Part shown: positions 8,570 through 14,287 of the stretch, one piece after another
Layout of the letters: each line of letters begins with the position of its first letter
Position numbering within the stretch: position 1 is the stretch's first letter
Position numbers and translations under genes: made by a program
Virus record (IMG/VR): IMGVR_UViG_3300009136_000007
Coordinates: 1-55,953 of that record
Reading direction: 5' to 3' (one strand)
Length of the DNA stretch: 55,953 nucleotides
Origin: a virus
Notes under the pieces: generated by a model
What the model saw: the letters and a program-made list of their open reading frames with translations, nothing else
The model's database searches: none
What the model was told of the DNA's origin: nothing

Positions 8570-10126
8570 ATGTCAGACAAAATTGTCAAAAACCTCAATT
8601 TTGGGGAAGACGCCAAGACAACGGTGTTTAAGGGAATAAAAAAGCTAACAAAAGCTGTTAGCTCTACTTTAGGGGCTAGTGGTAAATGCGTTATCTTAGA
8701 AGATGGTAGTGGTAAACCAGTTATCACCAAGGACGGTGTAACAGTTGCTGACTCAATAGTCTTGCTGGATCCTGTGGAAAACATGGGAGCAACTCTTCTA
8801 AAAGAAGCAGCTAGAAAAACAGTTAAAGAAGCTGGTGACGGAACAACTACAGCTACCGTACTTGCTCACTCAATACTTAAGCAAGCTTACAAACTAGACA
8901 AAGACTATAACAGCAGAGATTTAAAAAACGGTATTAACAACGCTGTTGAAAAAGTAGTCAAGTACTTAGAGAAAAACTCTATTCAAGTAACAGGTGATAT
9001 GATTGACTCTGTGGCTACTATATCAACAAACAACGATCCAGTTTTAGGTAAGGTTATTGGAGATGCTTTTAGGTCAGTAGGAGAGACCGGAGTGGTTATG
9101 ATGGAGCCAACTAATGAATCTGAGACTTATGTTGACGTTGTTGATGGTGTTCAATACGATAAAGGGTTAACAAATTCTAACTTTGTAACTAACAAATCAA
9201 CAAAAGAAGCTGTGCTTGATAATCCTTTAGTGTTACTAGTAGATTCACCTATTGAAAGTATTAGACAAATACAGTCAGTTCTTGAATATGTTATTAAAAA
9301 TACAAAGTCACTACTTATTGTTGCTGATATAGATCAACCGGTTTTATCAGCTTTAGCCATGAACAAGGTAAAGGGTAATATAAAAGTAAACGTTATTAAT
9401 GCGCCTACTTTTGGTATCAACAAAAAAGATACACTAACGGACTTATCTATGTTAACTGGAGCTACTGTCATCAACGAAGATCTTGGAGATGATTTAGATC
9501 TTATATCGGTAGACAAACTAGGAGAATGTGTTAGAAGTGTAACTGGTGAACAAGATACTATTATACAAATAAAAGAAACACCAGAGGAAGTAAATGAGCT
9601 TATTCGCAAAATTAAAGAACAGCTTGAGACTGAAAAATCTCCTGCAAATGTTATACGACTTGAAACTAGACTTGCACGTTTATCTGCTAAGGTTGCAATT
9701 GTCAAGGTTGGAGCGAACTCAGACATTGAACTTAAAGAAAAAACAGACAGAGTCGAAGACGCTATCTGCGCTACAAAAGCCGCAATCAAAGAAGGTATAA
9801 TCCCAGGAGGAGGTATTGCTCTGCTCAACGCGTCTACATATACAAAAGCTAAAAGCAAAGGTGAAGAAGTTTTACTAGAAGCTATAAAAGCTCCTTACGA
9901 AACTATTCTTTCCAATGCTGGTTTAGAATTAGTTTATCCTGACAAGAAAAATAGAGGGCTAAATGTGGTTACAGGAAAAGACGTAAATATGGTACGAGCT
10001 GGTATTATCGATCCATTACTGGTTACTAAGAGTGCTTTAAAGAACGCGGCTTCAGTAGCTACAACCATACTATCAACCGATTGTGTAATCAATAACTTAA
10101 GAGTAGGAGATGAAAGCAATAGGTAG
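8570..10126 (+). CDS. groEL: Chaperonin GroEL (60 kDa, phage-encoded)
   Basis: A 518-residue group I chaperonin covering the full length of the family except the C-terminal tail. It keeps the ATPase signatures TKDGVTVA (53-60), GDGTTTAT (89-96; D90 matches the catalytic Asp87 of E. coli GroEL), RVEDAICATKAAIKEG and IPGGG, plus the late GIIDPLLVTKSAL segment. It lacks the flexible Gly-Gly-Met tail of bacterial GroEL and is about 25-30 residues shorter. It forms the folding ring for virion or replication proteins in the cytoplasm. Unusually, it lies before groES and overlaps it by 17 bases; bacterial operons normally have groES first. Confidence 0.95.
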   Translation: MSDKIVKNLNFGEDAKTTVFKGIKKLTKAVSSTLGASGKCVILEDGSGKPVITKDGVTVADSIVLLDPVENMGATLLKEAARKTVKEAGDGTTTATVLAHSILKQAYKLDKDYNSRDLKNGINNAVEKVVKYLEKNSIQVTGDMIDSVATISTNNDPVLGKVIGDAFRSVGETGVVMMEPTNESETYVDVVDGVQYDKGLTNSNFVTNKSTKEAVLDNPLVLLVDSPIESIRQIQSVLEYVIKNTKSLLIVADIDQPVLSALAMNKVKGNIKVNVINAPTFGINKKDTLTDLSMLTGATVINEDLGDDLDLISVDKLGECVRSVTGEQDTIIQIKETPEEVNELIRKIKEQLETEKSPANVIRLETRLARLSAKVAIVKVGANSDIELKEKTDRVEDAICATKAAIKEGIIPGGGIALLNASTYTKAKSKGEEVLLEAIKAPYETILSNAGLELVYPDKKNRGLNVVTGKDVNMVRAGIIDPLLVTKSALKNAASVATTILSTDCVINNLRVGDESNR

Positions 10127-10370
10127 AAATTTAATTATAAAGAAAACAAAAGAAGGGACCACTAAAACTAAAGGTGGTCTACTTCTTGCTGAGTCACACA
10201 GAGAAGATATAAGGTATATAAAAGCTAGTGTAATTTCTATTGGAAGTGACGTGGTTGGCGTAAAAGAAAATGATGACATATTCTTTGATAGACACGCCGG
10301 TCACAAAATAGAAATAGGTAAAGAATCTTATCACGTTATTAAACTAGAAGATATAGTTGTTGTTTTATGA
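10110..10370 (+). CDS. groES: Co-chaperonin GroES
   Basis: An 86-residue GroES homologue. A basic N-terminal strand (MKAIGRNLIIKK) is followed by a mobile loop with GGLLL at residues 22-26, matching the hydrophobic GGIVL tripeptide region that docks to GroEL. The rest follows the family pattern of VISIGSDV, a Gly-Asp turn replaced by KENDDIFFD, then a closing strand (YHVIKLEDIVVVL). It starts inside the groEL coding sequence and ends on an ATGA overlap with the next gene, so all three are tightly coupled. It caps the chaperonin ring, presumably that of the neighbouring phage GroEL and perhaps also the host's. Confidence 0.9.
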   Translation: MKAIGRNLIIKKTKEGTTKTKGGLLLAESHREDIRYIKASVISIGSDVVGVKENDDIFFDRHAGHKIEIGKESYHVIKLEDIVVVL

Positions 10371-10813
10371 AAAGGCTAGACGCAAGAGACATAAAAGATA
10401 TGAACTTGCTAAAACATTACCGTATAATACGCAAATGGGCCTGTAAAAACAACAATCTAAATGACGCTGATTTAGAGCTTTTAATATATCTTGATTGTAT
10501 GGAGTATTTTTCAAAGCAAGACTTTAAAACCGGCTCTTACTCTTACAGTTGGGATAATAGACGCTGGAACAAACTCTTAAAAGCTGACTGGATAAAAGTA
10601 TGGAGAAAGAGGAATAGAACTACTCAATTATACAATATATATCAAATATCCTTCAAAGGAAAACAGCTTATAAATAGGATGTACAGGACTATGTTAGGCG
10701 AAGAAGATATACCAACTAGTTCAAGAAGAAATAAAATAATAAGCGGTAATAGTTATACGGACAAAGTTTTAACTACAGCCATATATAATGTTAACAACGA
10801 TAAAGAAAGATAA
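10367..10813 (+). CDS. Possible winged-helix protein (148 aa)
   Basis: A 148-residue basic protein overlapping groES by ATGA. Residues 10-60 are helical (LKHYRIIRKWACKNNNLNDADLELLIYLD). Residues 65-105 contain WNKLLKADWIKVWRKRNRTTQLYNIYQIS, with an aromatic strand pair typical of the wing of MarR-like winged helices, followed by FKGKQLINRMYRTMLGEE. A DNA-binding role is plausible, but similar proteins also occur among virion proteins of Bacteroidota phages. The C-terminal 40 residues are polar and probably disordered. Confidence 0.6.
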   Translation: MKRLDARDIKDMNLLKHYRIIRKWACKNNNLNDADLELLIYLDCMEYFSKQDFKTGSYSYSWDNRRWNKLLKADWIKVWRKRNRTTQLYNIYQISFKGKQLINRMYRTMLGEEDIPTSSRRNKIISGNSYTDKVLTTAIYNVNNDKER

Positions 10814-10815
10814 CT

Positions 10816-11148
10816 ATGCCTACTTACAAACAAGACTTAAAAGCTACAACAGGCAATGCACCTGCAAAGTATATTGACCCGTTAACTGGACAAGAAATTC
10901 CAGACCAACAATTAACGTATGCTCCACCTACACCTGGAAACCAAATGGGTGTTGCTAAACCACTATTTAATGACTCTGTCGTTAACGCTGGTAATCAAAT
11001 ATTTGGAGGCGTTGATCAAAGACAAAGATCGCTGCAAAACCAATCCGGCGTGATTCAATCTCCTATGTATTTCAAAGATCAAACAGGTGATGGCAAGATA
11101 ACTAGAGCAGATGTTATTAAAGCTAGAGTAGAAGGATATAAAAAATAA
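10816..11148 (+). CDS. Hypothetical protein with EF-hand-like loop
   Basis: A 110-residue protein rich in Pro, Gln and Asn with little predicted structure. Its C-terminus contains DQTGDGKITRADVIKARVEG (about residues 87-107), a good match to a calcium-binding EF-hand or dockerin loop (D-x-T-G-D-G-x-I-x-x-x-D) followed by a helix. The N-terminal part (TGQEIPDQQLTYAPPTPGNQ) looks disordered. No neighbour-based function can be assigned; a calcium-dependent virion or assembly role is possible. Confidence 0.65.
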   Translation: MPTYKQDLKATTGNAPAKYIDPLTGQEIPDQQLTYAPPTPGNQMGVAKPLFNDSVVNAGNQIFGGVDQRQRSLQNQSGVIQSPMYFKDQTGDGKITRADVIKARVEGYKK

Positions 11149-11160
11149 AAATAAAAAATT

Positions 11161-11361
11161 ATGGCAAAAAAAGTAACAAAAGCTGATACTAACGCCGGAG
11201 GCGTAGTTGGTGAAAACACTATTTGGGACGGACCACTAAGTCAAGTTGGTAGACCACACGGTAAAGGATCTAGTAGCGGATCTAAAGGTATGAAATTAAA
11301 ACTAGCTGATTGTAGTTGTGATTCCTTGAAGGGACCAATTACTCAAAGAGCTAAGGGATAG
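11161..11361 (+). CDS. Small hypothetical protein (66 aa)
   Basis: A 66-residue Gly/Lys-rich protein with two Cys near the end (LADCSCDSLKGPITQRAKG). It has no recognisable domain. It sits in a run of small genes with near-zero spacing and is preceded by an A-rich leader. Gly/Ser content in the middle (HGKGSSSGSKGMK) suggests a flexible peptide. Function unknown. Confidence 0.6.
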   Translation: MAKKVTKADTNAGGVVGENTIWDGPLSQVGRPHGKGSSSGSKGMKLKLADCSCDSLKGPITQRAKG

Positions 11362-11362
11362 T

Positions 11363-11515
11363 ATGTTTTCAATGGGAGATATAAAATTGTATATGTTAAA
11401 TGTAAGTGCGTTTGCTGTGTCGATGTCTAGTATAGACGTTGTACTTAAATTGACCCTTTTAGCTGTTTCTATCGGTTACACTGTTCAGAAATGGTACAAC
11501 TTAAATAAAAAATAA
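11363..11515 (+). CDS. Single-pass membrane miniprotein (50 aa), holin-like candidate
   Basis: A 50-residue gene lying one base after the preceding stop codon. A polar N-terminus (MFSMGDIKLYMLNVSAFAVS) leads into one hydrophobic segment at about residues 22-41 (IDVVLKLTLLAVSIGYT) and a basic aromatic tail (VQKWYNLNKK). This layout fits a small inner-membrane protein such as a holin or antiholin. A clearer holin lies 1 kb downstream at 12537. Tight spacing on both sides (stop at 11515, next ATG at 11517) supports it as a real gene. Confidence 0.55.
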   Translation: MFSMGDIKLYMLNVSAFAVSMSSIDVVLKLTLLAVSIGYTVQKWYNLNKK

Positions 11516-11516
11516 A

Positions 11517-11789
11517 ATGGCAAAGTTAGATAAATCTAAAATGGCTTGTAATAAGCCTAAAAAAACACCAAGTCACGCGACTAAGTCTCACGCAGTGAAA
11601 GCTTGCTCCGGTGGTAAGGAAAAAATAATTAGATTTGGACAACAAGGTGTTAGCACTGCTGGTAAACCTAAAAAAGGTGAATCAGCTAAGCAAAAAGCTA
11701 GACGTGCTAGTTTCAAAGCTAGACATGCTAAGAATATAAAGAAAGGTAAAATGTCTGCCGCTTATTGGGCAGATAAAGTTAAATGGTAA
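11517..11789 (+). CDS. Small basic protein, Cys-containing (90 aa)
   Basis: A 90-residue very basic protein with Cys11 and Cys31 and a conserved-looking C-terminal block: IIRFGQQGVSTAGKPKKGES followed by KQKARRASFKARHAKNIKKG and AAYWADKVKW. The block is ordered enough to suggest a nucleic-acid-binding module, perhaps packaged in the virion. I recognise the type as common in marine phages but cannot assign a function. Confidence 0.7.
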   Translation: MAKLDKSKMACNKPKKTPSHATKSHAVKACSGGKEKIIRFGQQGVSTAGKPKKGESAKQKARRASFKARHAKNIKKGKMSAAYWADKVKW

Positions 11790-11802
11790 AAACAAAGTAA
11801 TT

Positions 11803-11937
11803 ATGTACGGAAAAAAAGAATCACCAGCTAAAATGAGCTACGGGAAATCACCAGTTAAAAAGAAAGGATCTTTCGTTTCTAAACACTGCACACCTACTTC
11901 TCCACTACAAAAGAAAGGTTGTAAAAAGAAGTATTAA
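11803..11937 (+). CDS. Lys-rich miniprotein (44 aa)
   Basis: A 44-residue gene. The product starts MYGKKESPAKMSYGKSPVKK and ends CTPTSPLQKKGCKKKY, with two Cys. The MxYxKKESP start resembles residues 9-16 of the protein at 799, so the two may be related. It lies between two genes with one base separating its stop from the next ATG at 11939, which supports it as real. Function unknown. Confidence 0.55.
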   Translation: MYGKKESPAKMSYGKSPVKKKGSFVSKHCTPTSPLQKKGCKKKY

Positions 11938-11938
11938 T

Positions 11939-12244
11939 ATGGCTTTTAAACTTAATCCACCGTTCAAGTGTGATAACACTCCGGTTTACCGAGTAGATAC
12001 AGAGGATGGTGTTCTAGGTTTAGCTAACAACAATGGGACGATACTAATCAATAAGTATTTAAGTCCAGCTAAAGCAAAAGAAGTTATTGACCACGAAATG
12101 GTTCACGTAGATCAAATGAAACGTGGAGACCTGGACTACGATGATAACAACGTATACTGGAAAGGTAAGAAGTACTCTAGAAAGTCTATGGACGAAGGGG
12201 CTAAAAACCTACCTTGGGAAAAAGAAGCGTATAAAAAATCATAA
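11939..12244 (+). CDS. Putative zinc metallopeptidase (HExxH), 101 aa
   Basis: A 101-residue protein with HEMVH at residues 52-56 on a predicted helix (KEVIDHEMVHVDQMKRGD), and EKEAY at 94-98 supplying a possible third metal ligand. The HExxH plus ExEAY pairing is the pattern of small gluzincin-type metallopeptidases. The same pairing occurs in the otherwise different protein at 48646. The substrate is unknown; it lies next to basic miniproteins and upstream of the holin, so cell-wall or virion processing are both possible. Metal-site motif seen; activity inferred. Confidence 0.6.
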   Translation: MAFKLNPPFKCDNTPVYRVDTEDGVLGLANNNGTILINKYLSPAKAKEVIDHEMVHVDQMKRGDLDYDDNNVYWKGKKYSRKSMDEGAKNLPWEKEAYKKS

Positions 12245-12255
12245 ACAAAATAAAA

Positions 12256-12540
12256 ATGGCAAAAATTAAAAAACCAAGTAAAACACCTTTTTACAAGACT
12301 GGGCCTATTGACCCTAACCCAAAAGAAAAACAACCAAAAGCTAAAGCAGGTGAAATACCTGGGTTACAGGAGATTAAGCAAAGGTTCAAGGGCAAGTATG
12401 AAGTTACAGCTAAAAAAGGTAAACTTAATAAATATACTTTAACAGATAAGAGTGGTAATTCAGTTTCTTATTCTGCTGGGCCAAAAAGCAAAAAAGAAAA
12501 AAGAACTCTTGCTGACGCTATAAACGAATCAATGAAATGA
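12256..12540 (+). CDS. Small basic hypothetical protein (94 aa)
   Basis: A 94-residue protein. The N-terminal 35 residues are Lys/Pro-rich and probably disordered (KKPSKTPFYKTGPIDPNPKE). The C-terminal part looks folded: EIKQRFKGKYEVTAKKGKLN and LTDKSGNSVSYSAGPKSK, resembling a small beta domain, then a helix. Its stop overlaps the start of the holin gene (ATGA at 12537). Unknown function, likely translated with the holin. Confidence 0.65.
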   Translation: MAKIKKPSKTPFYKTGPIDPNPKEKQPKAKAGEIPGLQEIKQRFKGKYEVTAKKGKLNKYTLTDKSGNSVSYSAGPKSKKEKRTLADAINESMK

Positions 12541-12941
12541 AAAAAATATTCCAATGGCTTACTGGCGGAGTAATAAAAGAAGTTGGTAATGTTATTGATA
12601 AGCTTACAACAACTAAAGAAGAAAAACTAGAGGCTCAAAGACTAATACAAGAAATATTAGAAAAAGCTGACAGCGAGGCTCAAGCGCAAGTTACTGATCG
12701 TTGGAAAGCTGATATGAATAGTGATAGTTGGTTATCTAAAAACATAAGACCTATGGTTTTGATATATCTAACATTCGTGTTTAGTGTTTTATCTTTTGCA
12801 GATGGTAATATAGGTAACTTTAAAGTAGATGAATCTTACACGCCTATATTCCAATCGTTATTAATAACAGTGTATGGCGCTTACTTTGTTGGCCGTACTT
12901 GGGAAAAAAATAAAAAATCAAGTGATAATAAAAATAAGTAG
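12537..12941 (+). CDS. Holin, 3TM/GTA-holin type
   Basis: A 134-residue membrane protein. An amphipathic N-terminus (residues 1-50) is followed by the family hallmark DRWKADMNSDSWLSKNIRP (54-72), a hydrophobic segment at 72-88, a loop, a second at 103-119, and a charged Lys-rich tail. The DRWxADMxSDSWLSKxxRP block is characteristic of the phage holin_3TM / GTA holin family. It should form lesions in the inner membrane to release or activate the endolysin (candidate at 41379). Holin and endolysin are separated by almost 29 kb here. Confidence 0.75.
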   Translation: MKKIFQWLTGGVIKEVGNVIDKLTTTKEEKLEAQRLIQEILEKADSEAQAQVTDRWKADMNSDSWLSKNIRPMVLIYLTFVFSVLSFADGNIGNFKVDESYTPIFQSLLITVYGAYFVGRTWEKNKKSSDNKNK

Positions 12942-12968
12942 AAATATAATCAATTAAATTAAATCAAA

Positions 12969-13235
12969 ATGTCAAAAATTAAAAAAGAACAATTAAAAAC
13001 TATTCAAGAGCAGCAGAGTAAACTACAAGGTGTTTTAACTGATATCGGTGTTATCGAAGTACGTAAACACGAAGTTTTACATGCTCAAGCTTTAATTACT
13101 CAAGAAATTGAAGCTACAAAAAAAGAACTTGAAGAGGAGTATGGTGCTATCAATATTAACATGAGCGACGGTTCTTATACTGAAATTGAAGAAAAAGACG
13201 ACTCTGACTTGACAGTAGTTAAATCTGAGGACTAA
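12969..13235 (+). CDS. Small coiled-coil protein (88 aa)
   Basis: An 88-residue acidic protein. Residues 1-60 form a likely coiled coil (EQLKTIQEQQSKLQGVLTDI ... QEIEATKKELEEEYG) and the tail is very acidic (EIEEKDDSDLTVVKSED). The leader 12950-12968 is the same 19-mer found before groEL, suggesting comparable strong translation. Its stop and the next ATG overlap (TAATG). It could be a chaperone or scaffold-like adaptor; function not recognised. Confidence 0.65.
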   Translation: MSKIKKEQLKTIQEQQSKLQGVLTDIGVIEVRKHEVLHAQALITQEIEATKKELEEEYGAININMSDGSYTEIEEKDDSDLTVVKSED

Positions 13236-13462
13236 TGAACTCTGTAGTTAGAAAAATAAGTATAGGTTCTGATTACAAAAATGATGCAATGCATTACGCT
13301 GTAGGTCAGCAAGTTTACGGGGGTCATACTATATCGGCTATACTGTATTCTGAAGACGACAGCTCTTACAGCATATACATTAAAAAGAAAGACGAGGTAA
13401 TGCCATGGAAGAAGTTTAATTCTAACATGGCTATATCCGTTGAGTATGATCTAGAATATTAA
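13235..13462 (+). CDS. Small hypothetical protein (75 aa)
   Basis: A 75-residue protein coupled at both ends by TAATG overlaps (upstream at 13235, downstream at 13462). Predicted to be mainly beta: YAVGQQVYGGHTISAILYSE then YSIYIKKKDEVMPWKKF. It could be a small beta-barrel subunit acting with its coupled neighbours, the second of which is GroES-like. No motif assigns a function. Confidence 0.6.
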   Translation: MNSVVRKISIGSDYKNDAMHYAVGQQVYGGHTISAILYSEDDSSYSIYIKKKDEVMPWKKFNSNMAISVEYDLEY

Positions 13463-14067
13463 TGAAAAGTTTATTTGACTTTATCGTAAAACCAATTAAT
13501 AAGAGGTACGATACAGAGGTTAAAGTAGGTGACAAAAGCCTAATAACTAACACTAATACTGAAGACTTTAAAGCCGTAAGTAATAAAGCGATAGTAGTTT
13601 CAACTCCTTCAGCTTATTCAACACCTATAAAAAAGGGTGACGTGGTCATTATACACCACAATGTTTTTAGAAGTTTTTTTGATATTAGAGGCAAACGTAA
13701 AGACAGTAGGTCTAAATTCATAGATGATTTATACTTTTGTTCGCCTGACCAAATATACTTATACAATAGTGACGACACTTGGAATTCTTTTCAAGACCGT
13801 TGCTTTGTAAAACCGCTGTTAGATAACAATGATCTAACGCTGGATAAAGAGAGAAAGCTTATAGGAATACTAAAATATGGTAATAGTTCCTTAGAAGCTC
13901 TTAAAATCGTTCCTGGTGACCTAATAGGTTATACTCCGTATGGTGAGTTTGAATTTGTGATTGATGGTGAACGATTATATTGTATGAAATCAAATGATAT
14001 TGCAATCAAATATGAATATAAAGGAGACGAAAAAGAATATAATCCTAGCTGGGCAAAAAGCGGTTGA
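13462..14067 (+). CDS. Two-domain GroES-like protein (possible second co-chaperonin)
   Basis: A 201-residue protein that looks like two GroES-type folds in tandem. Repeat 1 (about residues 8-103): a VKPINKRYDTEV opening strand, AIVVSTP, IKKGDVVIIHHNV, and a closing DQIYLY. Repeat 2 (about 112-187): DRCFVKPL, LIGILKYG, IVPGDLIGYTPYGEFEFVID and LYCMKSNDIAIKYEY. This follows the GroES order: strand, variable loop, VxxGDxVxF, then dG-x-x-[YL]-x-x-x-x-x-x-DI. No canonical GGIxL mobile loop is evident in either half. It may be an alternative cap for the GroEL ring, a T4 gp31-like factor, or a structural use of the fold. Assignment is by pattern only; the TAATG start is coupled to the previous gene. 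Confidence 0.5.
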   Translation: MKSLFDFIVKPINKRYDTEVKVGDKSLITNTNTEDFKAVSNKAIVVSTPSAYSTPIKKGDVVIIHHNVFRSFFDIRGKRKDSRSKFIDDLYFCSPDQIYLYNSDDTWNSFQDRCFVKPLLDNNDLTLDKERKLIGILKYGNSSLEALKIVPGDLIGYTPYGEFEFVIDGERLYCMKSNDIAIKYEYKGDEKEYNPSWAKSG

Positions 14068-14287
14068 GGAATTAATTCAAGTAGCTAAGGAAAAAATAGT
14101 TGACTCAGATGATGATATATCTGCTGATAGATTAAAAAACGCTGCAGCTACAAAGAAGCTAGCTATTTTCGATGCTTTTGAAATACTTAGTAGAATAGAA
14201 GAGGAAGAAAAGCTTTTGGAAGAAAAACCAAAAGATGCTAAACAAGAAAAATCTTTTAGAGGTTTTGCTGAAGGTAGATCTAAGTAA
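13994..14287 (+). CDS. Probable terminase small subunit
   Basis: A 97-residue acidic helical protein directly upstream of the large terminase, sharing one base with it (TAATG at 14287). It overlaps the previous gene by 74 bases if the first ATG is used; a second Met (MNIKETKK, 14009) shortens this. The core AADRLKNAAATKKLAIFDAF-like helix pair (residues about 45-70) and acidic C-terminus fit a DNA-recognition subunit, but there is no clear HTH. The call rests mainly on position. Confidence 0.5.
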   Translation: MILQSNMNIKETKKNIILAGQKAVEELIQVAKEKIVDSDDDISADRLKNAAATKKLAIFDAFEILSRIEEEEKLLEEKPKDAKQEKSFRGFAEGRSK

